A stretch of DNA of 64,000 nucleotides from Cellulomonas aerilata (GCF_007991755.1 NZ_BJYY01000013.1:186001-250000), one strand, 5' to 3'. Positions 9,589 through 19,590 are shown, counted from the stretch's first letter. Program-made: numbers and translations. The notes: a model not told the origin generated them from the letters alone.

Positions 9589-10558
9589 GGTGCTCCCCCG
9601 TCCGACCCGCACGTCCACCGCCATGGTGGCCGCCGTCTCCTCCGGTACCCCCGCCGGCACCTGCGCCGACGAGGCAGCCGGCCAGGCAGACGGTGATCGC
9701 GACGAGCAGGCCGGCCGGGGCGGCGAGGGTCCACCACGCGCCGGACAGCAGCGCCTGCTGGCCGAGGTCGAGCAGCACGCCGAGCGACGGACGGTGCGGG
9801 GGCAGCCCCAGCCCGAGGAACGTCAGGGTGGACTCGTGCCACACGGCGTGCGGGACCAGCAGGCCGAACGCGACGGCCAGCTGCCCGGCTAGGCGTGGTG
9901 CGGCGTGGTGGCGCAGCAGCTGCCGGCGGGTGAAGCCGAGGGCGATCGCGGCGCGGTAGAAGTCCTGGGCGCCGAGGGCCAGCAGCTCGGCCCGCACCAG
10001 TCGCGCCGTCTGGGTCCAGTGGGTGACCGCCACGACCAGCACGATCGTGACGAACGAACCGCGCAGCACCGACGCGACGACGATGCCGAGGAGCAGGTGC
10101 GGGACGGCGTTGACGCCGTCGACCACGCGCATGCCCCAGCGGTCGGCGCGGCCGCCGAGCAGCGCGCAGGCCGCCCCTGTGAGCGTCCCGACGACGACGG
10201 CGCCGAGCGCGCCCGCGAGCGCGGCGAGGAGCGAGATCCGCAGCCCGACGGCGGACCGCACGAACAGGTCCCGCCCGGCCAGGTCCGTCCCGAACGGGTG
10301 CGACCACGACGGCGCGGTGGCGCCGATGCCGTAGTCGACGTGGTCCAGGTCCACCGGGACGAGGAGCGGGACCAGGACCGCGTACCCGACCAGCAGCAGC
10401 GTCCCGGCGACGGCCGCCCACCGGCCCGCCGGCCGGCCCGCCTGCCGGCCCGCCTGCCCGGCCCGCAGCCGGCGGCGCGAGGCGCGGGTCGGGCGCCGGG
10501 GTGCCGGGGTCGGGGCCGGGGTCCGGTCCGTCGTCCGGGTGGTGGTCTCAGAGCGCAT
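9581..10558 (-). CDS. ABC permease, DppC/NikC type
   Basis: About 325 residues. After a basic, proline-rich N-terminal leader come the usual five to six helices and the BPD_transp_1 signature. The PFGTDLAGRDLFVR segment typical of DppC/OppC is present, as is an EAA-like loop near GAQDFYRAAIALGF. The ATG at 10558 overlaps the preceding permease stop by 11 bases. The C-terminus is a glycine-rich tail with two adjacent histidines. It works with the permease at 10548-11582, the fused ATPase and the lipoprotein at 11579-13213. Confidence 0.87.
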   Translation of the reverse strand: MRSETTTRTTDRTPAPTPAPRRPTRASRRRLRAGQAGRQAGRPAGRWAAVAGTLLLVGYAVLVPLLVPVDLDHVDYGIGATAPSWSHPFGTDLAGRDLFVRSAVGLRISLLAALAGALGAVVVGTLTGAACALLGGRADRWGMRVVDGVNAVPHLLLGIVVASVLRGSFVTIVLVVAVTHWTQTARLVRAELLALGAQDFYRAAIALGFTRRQLLRHHAAPRLAGQLAVAFGLLVPHAVWHESTLTFLGLGLPPHRPSLGVLLDLGQQALLSGAWWTLAAPAGLLVAITVCLAGCLVGAGAGGGTGGDGGHHGGGRAGRTGEHRA

Positions 10559-11582
10559 CGGGGTCCGTCCTCGGGTCGATCGCCACCAGGCAGACGTCGG
10601 CGAGCAGCCCGCCGACGACCGCCACGAGCGTGAGCAGCACGGCCGCGATAGCCAGCAGGGCGAAGTCCTGCCCGAGCGCCGCCTCGACCAGCGCCCGGCC
10701 CAGGCCCGGCCAGGAGAAGATCTCCTCCACCAGCACCGACCCGGCCACCACCTCGGGCAGGCGCGCACCGGCGATCGCGAGCGTCGGGACGGCGGCGGTC
10801 GGCAGGACGTGCCGCAGCAGCACCCGCCACTCCGGGACGCCCCGGAGCCGGGCGGCGTCCGCCGAGGTCGTGCGCAGCTGCGCGGACAGCGCGCGGTGCA
10901 GGTGCAGCGTCAGCCAGGGCACCTGGGCCAGGGCGACGGCGACCGCCGGCAGGACGAGGTGGCGGGTCACCTGGGTAACGGTGACCGGGGCCCCGGGGTC
11001 GGTGAGCCCGCCGGCCGGCAGCCAGCCGAGGGTCAGGGCGAGCAGGGCCATCAGGACCATGGCCGACAGGAAGGCGGGCACGGCCGACAGCGCCCACAGG
11101 CCGGCGGTCAGCGTCCGGGCCACGACGCCGTCCCCCCGCAGCGCGGCGAGCAGGGCGAGCGGGACGCTCACGACCACCCCGAGCACCAGGCCGACGACCA
11201 TGAGCAGCAGGGTCCACGGCAGGCGGCCGGTCACGACGTCGGCGACCGGCACCCGGCCGGTCGTGGACACGCCGAGGTCACCGGTCGCCAGGCCGGTCAC
11301 CCACTGGCCCCAGGCCTGCAGCCAATGGGTGCCGCCGACGAGGCCCTCGACGTCCGCGCGGGACGACGCGCCGACGAACTCGTCGCGCGCACCGAGGAAC
11401 GCCGACGCGGCGTCGGTCGGCGAGGCGGCGGCGAGGGCGAACACGGCGAGGCTGATCGCGGCGACGAGGGGCACGGCCCACGCCAGGCGGCGTGCGCAGA
11501 GCCGCAGGACCGCGGCCCGGCGGGTGGACGGCGCGCGCCGCCCGGGACCGGCTCCCGTCCGGACGTCCAGGAGGGCGCTCAC
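10548..11582 (-). CDS. ABC permease, DppB/NikB type
   Basis: About 344 residues. One helix near the N-terminus is followed by a periplasmic loop and the five-helix permease core, ending in the PRTDPDAL region seen in DppB/NikB proteins. The GVPEWRVLLRHVLP stretch is the EAA coupling loop. The GTG at 11582 shares GTGA with the binding-protein stop, so translation is coupled. The family handles oligopeptides, nickel or other small cations and amines. The substrate is inferred only from the ureohydrolase neighbours. Confidence 0.87.
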   Translation of the reverse strand: MSALLDVRTGAGPGRRAPSTRRAAVLRLCARRLAWAVPLVAAISLAVFALAAASPTDAASAFLGARDEFVGASSRADVEGLVGGTHWLQAWGQWVTGLATGDLGVSTTGRVPVADVVTGRLPWTLLLMVVGLVLGVVVSVPLALLAALRGDGVVARTLTAGLWALSAVPAFLSAMVLMALLALTLGWLPAGGLTDPGAPVTVTQVTRHLVLPAVAVALAQVPWLTLHLHRALSAQLRTTSADAARLRGVPEWRVLLRHVLPTAAVPTLAIAGARLPEVVAGSVLVEEIFSWPGLGRALVEAALGQDFALLAIAAVLLTLVAVVGGLLADVCLVAIDPRTDPDAL

Positions 11583-13213
11583 CGCCGCGTCCACCGCTGG
11601 ACGTCGAACCACGGGCCCCAGGCGACGCCGTGCTCGTGCGGCTCGGTCACGTGCTCGACACCGTCCCAGGCCGTCAGTCCGCGCGCGACGTAGGTGTGCT
11701 CGAGCGCGAAGACGGTGACCATGGGCGGGTTCTCCACGAGCCTGCCCTGCAGCTCCCGGTACAGCGCGACCCGGGTGGCGGGGTCCGCCTCGCGGCGGGC
11801 CCCGTCGAGCAGCCGGTCCACCTCCGGGTCGGCGTAGCCCGACGGGTTGGAGTAGGCGTCGGCCTCGTCGAAGACCGCGAAGTCCGAGTGCAGCTGGCGG
11901 TACACCTGCGTGTCGGGGTCGTAGGGCATGTCGCCGCCACCGAGCACGAACGCCTTGCGGTCCATCGCGGTCACCGCGTACGGCCGGTCCACGCCCTCGA
12001 GGGCGACCTCGATGCCGAGCCCGGACAGGTCCGACGCGAAGGCCTGCGCCAGGTCGCGGCGCAGCGTGTCCTCGGCGAAGTACATGACGGTGAACGCGAA
12101 CCGCACGCCGTCCTTCTCCCGGACCCCGTCGTCCCCGACCGTCCAGCCGGCGTCGTCCAGCATCGCGGCGGCCGCCCCGGGGTCGTACGCGAAGACGGCG
12201 GACGGGTCGTGGCTCGCACCCTGCGCGGGGGTGAACGGTCCCGAGACGGCGACGCCGTGCCCGGCCAGGAGGCCGTCGATCATCGCCCCGCGATTCGTGG
12301 CCAGGTTGAGGGCGACCCGCACGGCCGGGTCGGCGAAGAACGGCAGGGTGACCGGCAGGGAGATGGCGCGGAAGTCGCCGGACGGGTTGGTCACGAGCTC
12401 CAGGCCGTCGACGCCGTCGAGCCCGGCCGCCACGAGCGGGGACAGCTGGGCGCCGTCGAACTCCCCCGCCCGCACGCGCTGGGCGCGGGTGTTCTCGTCG
12501 GGGACGAACGCGAGGTGGATGGTGCGGACCTCGGGGGTCCCGCCCCACCAGTCGTCCCGCGCCGTGAGCGTCATGGACTCGCCCCGACGCCACTCCGCCA
12601 GGACGTACGGCCCGGTCCCGTCCGGCTCGGTGGCCAGCGGGGAGTCGAGCACGCTGCCGCCGAGCGCCTCCTGCGCGGGGATGCCGAGGGTCAGGCGCGC
12701 GGGCAGGCCGGCGTAGGGGTAGGCGAGGTCGAACCGGACCGTCGCGGCGTCGACCGCCGTGACGCTCCGGATCATGCTGTAGTCCGCCGCCATCCACGAC
12801 CCCACCGCCGGGTCACGCACGGCCTCGTAGGCCGCGACGACGTCGGCCGCGTCGAAGGTCGAGCCGTCGCTGAAGGTGACGCCGTCCCGCAGGGTGACCG
12901 TCCAGGAGGTCAGGTCCGCGTCCGGCACGGGCATCGCGGTCGCGAGGCCGGGCTCCAGGACGCCGTCCGGCCCGACGGCGACGAGGCCGTCGTAGAGCTT
13001 GGAGGTGATCCCGAGCGGGTGCTCCAGCGGGTGCAGGGTGTCGTACTCCCCGGTCTCCGCGAGGGCGAGGGTGCCGGCCGCGCCGCCCGTACCCGGGTCG
13101 TCGGGCGAGGCACCGGCGCACCCGGTGACGACGAGCGCGACGACGGCACCGGTCACGACGGCCCGCGCCGCACCCGCGGGACGGACCCGCCCGGGGGCCG
13201 GCGACGGGGTCAT
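11579..13213 (-). CDS. Family-5 solute-binding lipoprotein (first transporter)
   Basis: 544 residues. The N-terminal signal peptide ends in a lipobox (VVTGC), so the protein is anchored outside the membrane. The SBP_bac_5 fold is recognisable from YDGLVAVGPDGVLEPGLA, the TLRDGVTFSDGS strand and GTGPYVLAEW. Members bind peptides, nickel, or guanidino and amino compounds. The ATG overlaps the upstream ureohydrolase stop (ATGA), which ties import and hydrolysis in one translational unit. The ligand is unknown. Guanidino compounds or nickel are the leading candidates by context. Confidence 0.88.
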   Translation of the reverse strand: MTPSPAPGRVRPAGAARAVVTGAVVALVVTGCAGASPDDPGTGGAAGTLALAETGEYDTLHPLEHPLGITSKLYDGLVAVGPDGVLEPGLATAMPVPDADLTSWTVTLRDGVTFSDGSTFDAADVVAAYEAVRDPAVGSWMAADYSMIRSVTAVDAATVRFDLAYPYAGLPARLTLGIPAQEALGGSVLDSPLATEPDGTGPYVLAEWRRGESMTLTARDDWWGGTPEVRTIHLAFVPDENTRAQRVRAGEFDGAQLSPLVAAGLDGVDGLELVTNPSGDFRAISLPVTLPFFADPAVRVALNLATNRGAMIDGLLAGHGVAVSGPFTPAQGASHDPSAVFAYDPGAAAAMLDDAGWTVGDDGVREKDGVRFAFTVMYFAEDTLRRDLAQAFASDLSGLGIEVALEGVDRPYAVTAMDRKAFVLGGGDMPYDPDTQVYRQLHSDFAVFDEADAYSNPSGYADPEVDRLLDGARREADPATRVALYRELQGRLVENPPMVTVFALEHTYVARGLTAWDGVEHVTEPHEHGVAWGPWFDVQRWTRR

Positions 13214-14220
13214 CGGCCCGCCCCGGCCATGAGGGCCAGCAGCTCGAACGCCACCGTGGCGCCCGCGAGCGCGGTGATCTCGGCGTGGTCGTACGCGGGC
13301 GCCACCTCGACGACGTCGCCGCCGACGAGGTGCAGGTCGCCCAGGCCGCGCAGCAGCCGCAGCAGCTCGCGGGAGGTCAGCCCGCCCATCTCCGGCGTGC
13401 CGGTGCCGGGTGCGAACGCCGGGTCGAGCACGTCGATGTCGACCGACACGTACACCGGCGCGTCGCCGACCCGCTCGCGGACCAGCTCGAGCGCCGCGAC
13501 CGGGCCGACGAGGTCGATCTCGTGCGTGCGGACCGCGCGGAAGCCCGCCGCGGTGTCCGCGGCGAGGTCACCGCGGTCGTACAGCGGCCCGCGGATGCCC
13601 AGGTGCACGGAGCGGTCCGGGGCGAGCAGCCCCTCCTCGAACGCCCGGCGGAAGACCGTGCCGTGGGTGACCCGGCTGCCGAAGTAGGCGTCCCAGGTGT
13701 CCAGGTGGGCGTCGAAGTGCACCAGGGCCACCGGTCCGTGCGCGGCGTGCGCCGCCCGGAGCATCGGCAGCGCGACCGTGTGGTCGCCACCGATCCCGAC
13801 CAGCCGGCGGGACCCGTCCGTGCCGACCACGTCGCGGGCGAGCCCCTCCATCTGCGCGATCGCCTCCTCGATGCCGAACGGCGTGCAGGGCACGTCACCG
13901 GCGTCCACCACGGACGCGTGAGCGTAGGGCACCCGGTCGAGCTCGACGTGGAAGCCCGGTCGCAGGTGACGCGACGCCTGCCGCACCGCCATCGGCCCGA
14001 ACCGCGCTCCCGGGCGGTACGACGTCCCGCCGTCGAACGGCAGGCCGAGGACGGCGAGGTCGTAGGTCTGCACGGCGTCGATCGTCGGGACGCGGGTGAA
14101 CGTGGCGGGGCCGGCGAACCGCGGCACGCGAGTCCCGTCCGGCAGGGCGGTGCCCGTCGGCGGGCCGGTCGGCGGCCCGGTCGCCGGACCGGCCCAGGTC
14201 CCGGTCGGCTCCGCCGTCAC
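13210..14220 (-). CDS. Agmatinase-type ureohydrolase (guanidino compound hydrolase)
   Basis: 336 residues, usual length for the arginase/agmatinase superfamily. These enzymes split urea from guanidino compounds with a dinuclear Mn or Ni centre. Metal ligands are all present: His147 in GGDHT, Asp170/His172/Asp174 in DAHLD, Asp261/Asp263 in DIDVLD. His186 lies in THGT. The PRFAGPATFTRVP leader resembles agmatinase/guanidinobutyrase-type enzymes more than arginases. The first 30 residues are a GPPTG-type repeat unlike a folded domain. The GTG at 14220 overlaps the permease stop (GTGA). Substrate could be agmatine, guanidinobutyrate, guanidinopropionate or similar. Confidence 0.9.
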   Translation of the reverse strand: MTAEPTGTWAGPATGPPTGPPTGTALPDGTRVPRFAGPATFTRVPTIDAVQTYDLAVLGLPFDGGTSYRPGARFGPMAVRQASRHLRPGFHVELDRVPYAHASVVDAGDVPCTPFGIEEAIAQMEGLARDVVGTDGSRRLVGIGGDHTVALPMLRAAHAAHGPVALVHFDAHLDTWDAYFGSRVTHGTVFRRAFEEGLLAPDRSVHLGIRGPLYDRGDLAADTAAGFRAVRTHEIDLVGPVAALELVRERVGDAPVYVSVDIDVLDPAFAPGTGTPEMGGLTSRELLRLLRGLGDLHLVGGDVVEVAPAYDHAEITALAGATVAFELLALMAGAGR

Positions 14221-15224
14221 AGCGCGATCCGCGGGTCCGCGGCGCCCTGCAGCACGTCGGCGACGGTGTTGGACGCGATGTAGATCGCGCCGAGCACGAA
14301 GGTCACCCCGGCGATCGCCGGGAAGTCCGAGACCGGGATGCTCGCCCCGAGGTAGGACCCCAGCCCCGGCCAGCTGAACACGCTCTCGATGACCAGCGCC
14401 CCCGCGAACATGAAGCCCAGCTGCAGCCCGGTCATGGACAGCGCCCCGTTCACCGAGTTGCGCATCACGTGGCGGGCGAGCACGCGCCGCTCGGTGAGCC
14501 CCTTGGCGCGGGCGGTCCGGACGAAGTCGGCGTCGAGCGTGGTGACCAGGCCCGAGCGCAGCACCCGCCCGATGGACAGGGCCGGCCCGACGGCCAGCGC
14601 GAGCGCCGGCAGCAGCAGGTGCTGCAGCGCGTCGACGGCGACGGCGGGCTGGCCGGCCAGCAGCGCGTCGAGCACCACCAGCCCGGTGGGCCCGTCGACG
14701 GCGCCGCGGTCGCTCAGCCGCCCGCTCGCGGGCAGCCAGCCCAGGTCCCGGTAGAACAGCATCAGCCCGAGGATCCCGAGCAGGAACGTGGGCGTCGTCG
14801 AGCCGAGGAAGAGCAGACCGCGCACGAGGCCCGCGCCCCTCCACCGCAGCACGCTGGACACGGCGAACGCGACCGCCAGGACCAGGGCGACCAAGAGGGC
14901 CCCCAGGACGAGCTCGAGCGTCGCCGGCAGGTAGGTGCCGATGTCGTCGGCGACCGGGTGCCGGGTGCGGAACGACGTGCCGAGGTCCCCCGTGACCAGG
15001 CCGCCGACGTAGTCCAGGTAGCGCTCCGGTGCGGGGTCGTTGAGCCCCATCCGCTCGCGGGCGGCCTCCCGGGCCTCCTGCGAGGCGTTCGCCCCGAGGG
15101 TCGAGGCGACCGGGTCGGCGTCGGACACCTCCTGGAGCACGAAGAGCACCAGCGACAGCACCAGGAGCAGGACGGCGAGCGCCGCGAGGCGGCCGGCGAT
15201 GAAGCGGAGTCGGGCCATGGTCAT
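14217..15224 (-). CDS. ABC permease, DppB type (second transporter)
   Basis: About 335 residues with the canonical DppB layout: one N-terminal helix, a large periplasmic loop (MGLNDPAPERYLDYVGGLVTG region), then the permease core ending in GAADPRIAL. The coupling loop reads DFVRTARAKGLTERRVLARH, very typical. The ATG at 15224 overlaps the preceding stop (ATGA). A second in-frame ATG lies two codons later. Confidence 0.9.
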   Translation of the reverse strand: MTMARLRFIAGRLAALAVLLLVLSLVLFVLQEVSDADPVASTLGANASQEAREAARERMGLNDPAPERYLDYVGGLVTGDLGTSFRTRHPVADDIGTYLPATLELVLGALLVALVLAVAFAVSSVLRWRGAGLVRGLLFLGSTTPTFLLGILGLMLFYRDLGWLPASGRLSDRGAVDGPTGLVVLDALLAGQPAVAVDALQHLLLPALALAVGPALSIGRVLRSGLVTTLDADFVRTARAKGLTERRVLARHVMRNSVNGALSMTGLQLGFMFAGALVIESVFSWPGLGSYLGASIPVSDFPAIAGVTFVLGAIYIASNTVADVLQGAADPRIAL

Positions 15225-16180
15225 CCCCTCCGGGCCATGAGGTTGCGGACGGCGTCTCCCCCGAGGTTGGCGACCAGGCTCAGCAGCATGACCGCCAGGC
15301 CGGGCACCACGGGGATCCACCAGTGGGCGAGGAGCTCGGACATCCCGCGGGAGGTGTCCGCGCCGAGCTCGGGGGCCGGGGCCGGCTGGCCCAGGCCGAG
15401 GAAGGACAGGCTGGCGAGCGTCAGCACGACCGCGCCGATGTCCAGGCTCGCGGTGATCACCGCGGTCGGCACGACGCCGGGCACGAGGTGCCGGGTCATC
15501 ACCCGCAGCTGTCCGGCGCCGGCCATGCGGGCCGCCTCCACGTGCGGCCGGACGGCGAGGCTGCGCACCTCGCCGCGGACGATGCGGGCGTAGTACGGCC
15601 ACCACACCACCGAGATCGCGAGGAACGTGTTCGTCAGGCCCGGCCCGAGGGCCGCGGCGACGGCCACGGCGACGAGCATGGACGGCAGCGCGAGGAACAT
15701 GTCGGTCACCCGCATGAGGACCGAGTCGACGACACCGCCGAAGGCCCCGGCGGCGACCCCGACCACCCCGCCCACGACCAGCCCGACGGCGACGACCACC
15801 AGGGCGAGCAGCCAGCTGGTGCGCATGCCCAGCAGCGTGCGGGACAGCAGGTCGCGGCCGATCATGTCGGTCCCGAGCAGGTGCTGCGGGTCCCCGACCG
15901 GCGCGTACGGCACGCCGACGGGCTGCACGGGGTCGTAGGGCACGAGCACCGGCGCGAGCAGCGCCAGCGCGGTGAGCAGGACCAGGACGGCGATCATCAC
16001 GAGGCTGGGCAAGCGCCCGGTCAGCAGGCGGGCGCCCGGCACGCCGGCCGGGAAGCCGCGGCGGCGCGCGAGGGGGACCCCGGATGCGCCGGGCACCCCG
16101 GGCACGGACGTGGTCGGGGTGGGGTCGGCTCCGGGCGCGACCGGCACCCCGGCGAGCTGTTCTCCGGCGACGGATGACAT
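15221..16180 (-). CDS. ABC permease, DppC type (second transporter)
   Basis: About 319 residues. A long proline/glycine-rich leader of about 50 residues precedes the first helix. HLLGTDMIGRDLLSR is the DppC hallmark and VEAARMAGAGQLRVMTRH is the EAA loop. The ATG at 16180 is preceded by a GGGGAG ribosome site, one base after the ATPase stop. Pairs with the permease at 14217-15224. Confidence 0.9.
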   Translation of the reverse strand: MSSVAGEQLAGVPVAPGADPTPTTSVPGVPGASGVPLARRRGFPAGVPGARLLTGRLPSLVMIAVLVLLTALALLAPVLVPYDPVQPVGVPYAPVGDPQHLLGTDMIGRDLLSRTLLGMRTSWLLALVVVAVGLVVGGVVGVAAGAFGGVVDSVLMRVTDMFLALPSMLVAVAVAAALGPGLTNTFLAISVVWWPYYARIVRGEVRSLAVRPHVEAARMAGAGQLRVMTRHLVPGVVPTAVITASLDIGAVVLTLASLSFLGLGQPAPAPELGADTSRGMSELLAHWWIPVVPGLAVMLLSLVANLGGDAVRNLMARRG

Positions 16181-16181
16181 C

Positions 16182-18086
16182 TCAGAACTCCCCTCGCAGC
16201 ACGCAGGCGACGCGGTGCTGCCGCGCCTCGACGTCCGCACGCGGACCGATCTCGACGAGCTGGATGCCCTCGAGCGTGGACGGGCACTCGTCCTGCATGA
16301 CCGGGCAGCGCGGGTGGAACGCGCACCCGGTCGGTGGGGCCATCGGGCTGGCCGGCTCCCCGACGATGACCGGGAGCTCGCGCCGGGCCCCGGGCACCGC
16401 GGCGACCAGCGCCCGCGTGTACGGGTGCGCGGGCTCCGCGATCACCTTCTCCACCGGCCCGGTCTCCACCAGCCGGCCGAGGTACATCACCGCGAGCCGG
16501 TCGCTGACGATGCGCGCCACCGCGAGGTCGTGGGTGACGAACAGGACCGTCATGCCCATCTGCCGGCGCAGGTCGTGGATGAGGTTGAGGACGTTGGCGG
16601 CGAGCGAGACGTCCAGGGCGCTGGTCGGCTCGTCGCACAGCAGGATCCGCGGCGGCACGATCGTGGCCCGGGCCAGGGCGACCCGCTGGCGCTGCCCGCC
16701 GGACAGCTCCGACGGCTTGGCCGCCAGCGTCGTCTCCGGCAGGCCCACCCGGTCCAGCGCCTCCCGGACGCGCTCGCGCCGCTCCACCCGGGACAGGTCC
16801 CGCCCGCGCAGCCGCTCCAGCAGCAGGGCCTCGGTGGACAGCCACGGGGTCAGCGACGCCCCGGCGTCCTGGAACACCATCTGCACGTCGGACCGCGGGG
16901 GGCCGTCGATCGTCCCGGTGTACCGGGTCTCCAGTCCGGCGACCGCCCGCAGCAGCGTGGACTTGCCGGACCCGCTCTCGCCGACCAGGGCCAGCGACTC
17001 GCCCTCCTGCACGTCGAGGGTGACCCCGCGCAGCGCGGCCAGGGTGGCGCGCCGTCCGCGGGCGTCGCGGACGGCGAACTCGCACCGGACCTCGGTGAGC
17101 CGCAGGATCGCCTCGCTCCGGGCCGGCGCGGAGACCGTCGTCCGCTCCACGACCGCCTCCTCGACAGCCGTGGCGGGTTCCGTCCCGGACGGGGCCCTGG
17201 CGTCGGTCCCGGCGTCGGGGTCCAGGGCTCCCGCGTCGGTGAGCCCGGTGTGCAGGGGTCGACCGCGCTCGGTCTCCAGGCTCAGCCGCGCCCGCAGCAG
17301 CCCGCGGGTGTAGGGGTGCTGCGGCGCCTCGAGCACCCCGAGGGCCGGGCCCTCCTCGACGACCTCACCGGCGTACATGACGGCGATCCGGTCCGCGATC
17401 TGCGCGGCCACGCCGAGGTCGTGGGTGATCATGAGGATGCTGCAGCCCAGCTCGTCCCGCAGTCCAGCCAGCACCCGGAGCACCTGCGCCTGGACGGTGA
17501 CGTCGAGGGCCGTCGTCGGCTCGTCGGCGATGATCAGCGCCGGGTCGCCCGCGATCGCGATGGCGATCATGACGCGCTGGCGCAGTCCGCCGGAGAGCTC
17601 GTGCGGGTAGGCGCCGTACCGCTGCTCGGGCTGCGGGATGCCGACCGCGCGCAGCAGCCGGATCGCCTCCGCGGGGGATCCCGCGGCCTCGGCGACCTGC
17701 CGCCCGATCCGCATGGTGGGGTTGAGGGAGGTCATCGGGTCCTGGAAGACGACCCCGAGGTCCAGGCGCCGCACCCGGCGCCGGGCGGCCTCCGGTGCGG
17801 TCGCCATGTCGACGCCGTCCACCTCCACCGCGCCGCTGACCTGCGGCAGCGCGGAGGCGGGCAGCAGACCCATGAGCGCCAGGCTCATGACGCTCTTGCC
17901 GGAGCCGGACTGGCCGACCACGCCGACGATCTCGCCGCGGCCGATCTCCAGGTCGACGCCGCGGACCACCTCGGTGCGGCGGCTGTTGCGGCTCAGGCTC
18001 ACCCGCAGGTCGTGCAGCCGGGCCACCGGGCGGTCGGTCGGGCCACGGTCGACGGGTCGGGCCGGTTCGAGGTCGAGCATCGTCAT
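16182..18086 (-). CDS. Fused DppD-DppF ABC ATPase (second transporter)
   Basis: 634 residues, two ATPase domains in one chain. Domain 1 has GQSGSGKSV, LSGGLRQRVMIA and ADEPTTALD. Domain 2 has GESGSGKST, LSGGQRQRVALA and CDEPTSALD. Each domain ends with an HPYTR motif, and the C-terminus has the CAFHPRCP cysteine motif of oligopeptide/dipeptide ATPases, so it is closer to Dpp than the fused ATPase at 7963-9588. The ATG at 18086 overlaps the MFS stop by one base. Two different fused ATPases in one operon are unusual. Confidence 0.92.
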   Translation of the reverse strand: MTMLDLEPARPVDRGPTDRPVARLHDLRVSLSRNSRRTEVVRGVDLEIGRGEIVGVVGQSGSGKSVMSLALMGLLPASALPQVSGAVEVDGVDMATAPEAARRRVRRLDLGVVFQDPMTSLNPTMRIGRQVAEAAGSPAEAIRLLRAVGIPQPEQRYGAYPHELSGGLRQRVMIAIAIAGDPALIIADEPTTALDVTVQAQVLRVLAGLRDELGCSILMITHDLGVAAQIADRIAVMYAGEVVEEGPALGVLEAPQHPYTRGLLRARLSLETERGRPLHTGLTDAGALDPDAGTDARAPSGTEPATAVEEAVVERTTVSAPARSEAILRLTEVRCEFAVRDARGRRATLAALRGVTLDVQEGESLALVGESGSGKSTLLRAVAGLETRYTGTIDGPPRSDVQMVFQDAGASLTPWLSTEALLLERLRGRDLSRVERRERVREALDRVGLPETTLAAKPSELSGGQRQRVALARATIVPPRILLCDEPTSALDVSLAANVLNLIHDLRRQMGMTVLFVTHDLAVARIVSDRLAVMYLGRLVETGPVEKVIAEPAHPYTRALVAAVPGARRELPVIVGEPASPMAPPTGCAFHPRCPVMQDECPSTLEGIQLVEIGPRADVEARQHRVACVLRGEF

Positions 18087-19561
18087 CACCTCACTCGCAG
18101 GTCCTGCACCGCGCCGGTGGCGGGTGCGGGGGTGGTCTCGGGGAGCGGCCGGTCGGCCGGGTAGGTCGGGTCGGCCGGGTGGGCACGGTCGGCCGGGTGG
18201 GTCCGGTCCGCCGGGCGGTCGGGGCCGCCGGGTGCGGTCGTCGTGGGGGCGTCGTGGCCCTCGTTCTCGGCGAGGACCTGGACGGCGCGGCGCTCGCGGG
18301 AGCGCGCGGTCAGGGTGAGCAGGACGCAGACGAGCAGGCAGAGCCCGGCGCAGCCCCACCACAGGACCCGGGAGCCGAAGGCGTCCAGGACGAGCCCGCC
18401 GACGATCGGTGCGACCACCGTGGCGGCGCTGAAGCTCAAGGCGTAGGTCCCCTGGTACCGGCCGCGGCTGCGGGCCGGGGCGAGGTCCGCCGACGTCGCC
18501 TGCGCCACGGGGTGCGTCCCGAGCTCGCCCAGCGTCCACACCGCCACCGCGAGCCCGAGCACGGCGAGGGTGGTCGCGGCGGACTGCACGAGCATGCCGA
18601 CCGCGGTGACCGCCACCGCGGTCGCCAGCACCACCTCGTGGCGCCAGCGGCCGAGGAGGCGGACGGCGGGGATCTGGAGCAGGCACAGCAGGAGCCCGTT
18701 GAGGGTCAGCAGGTAGCCGTACTCGCGGCTGGTCATCCCCTGCTCGGTCATGACCAGCGGCAGGGTCGTCGTCGACTGCACGTAGACGACGGAGTACAGG
18801 AACATCGCCAGGACGAAGGTCAGGAAGACCCGGTCCCGCCAGACCCGTGGTGCCGGCAGGTCAGCGGGCCGGTCAGCGGGCACGGCGGCGGCGGGCGGTG
18901 CGTCGAGCACGTCGGCGGGCGACGCGGCGCGGACCCGCGCTCGCCGGCCCTGCGGACGGCGCCCGCCGACGTGCCGGGTCTCGGGCACCTTGGCCAGCAC
19001 CACGAGCCCGGAGACCACCAGCACGCCGGCCTGGGCGTAGAACAGCAGCTCGAACGCCTGGTCGGCCAGCAGGCCGGCGAGCATGGGTCCGATCGCGTAC
19101 CCGAGGTTGATGGCCCAGGTGTTGTAGGAGAAGGCCGCCCGGCGGTGCGCGGGCGGGACCATGTCGGCGACCATCGTCGCGATCGCCGGCTGCGCCGCGC
19201 CGCTGACCAGCCCGTAGACCAGCAGCAGGACCGCGATGCCGACCGGGCTGGCGAAGGACGGCACGAGCAGCAGCGCGACGGCGGAGAGCAGCTCGCTGCC
19301 CGCCAGGGTGGCCTTGCGCCCCACCCGGTCGGTCAGCACGCCGCCGACGAGGGTGGAGACGACGATCCCGACGCCGTACGCAGCCACGACGGTGCCGGCC
19401 TGAGCGCTGGACAGGCCGGCGTCGGAGGTGAGGTAGAGCGTGAGGAACGGGACGACGAAGCGGCCGATCCAGGTCACGAGGACCGCGAGCCACAGCCACC
19501 AGAACGCGGCCGGGAGGTCCCCGACCCGGGTCCGGACGGCCGCGGGGGGCGGTGTGGGCAC
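18086..19561 (-). CDS. Major facilitator superfamily transporter
   Basis: 491 residues with twelve predicted helices. The loop 2-3 motif GGVLTDRVGRKATL is the classic MFS signature, and a basic central loop follows helix 6. The last about 60 residues are a low-complexity tail with repeats of HPADR/HPADP. Start is GTG at 19561. It lies between the binding protein and the ATPase of the second ABC system, separated from the binding-protein gene by a strong hairpin. It may move guanidine, an amine or a product in or out. No drug is implied by the sequence itself. Confidence 0.85.
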   Translation of the reverse strand: MPTPPPAAVRTRVGDLPAAFWWLWLAVLVTWIGRFVVPFLTLYLTSDAGLSSAQAGTVVAAYGVGIVVSTLVGGVLTDRVGRKATLAGSELLSAVALLLVPSFASPVGIAVLLLVYGLVSGAAQPAIATMVADMVPPAHRRAAFSYNTWAINLGYAIGPMLAGLLADQAFELLFYAQAGVLVVSGLVVLAKVPETRHVGGRRPQGRRARVRAASPADVLDAPPAAAVPADRPADLPAPRVWRDRVFLTFVLAMFLYSVVYVQSTTTLPLVMTEQGMTSREYGYLLTLNGLLLCLLQIPAVRLLGRWRHEVVLATAVAVTAVGMLVQSAATTLAVLGLAVAVWTLGELGTHPVAQATSADLAPARSRGRYQGTYALSFSAATVVAPIVGGLVLDAFGSRVLWWGCAGLCLLVCVLLTLTARSRERRAVQVLAENEGHDAPTTTAPGGPDRPADRTHPADRAHPADPTYPADRPLPETTPAPATGAVQDLRVR

Positions 19562-19590
19562 AGCGGTCTCCTCAGCGGGTCGGTCGGGTC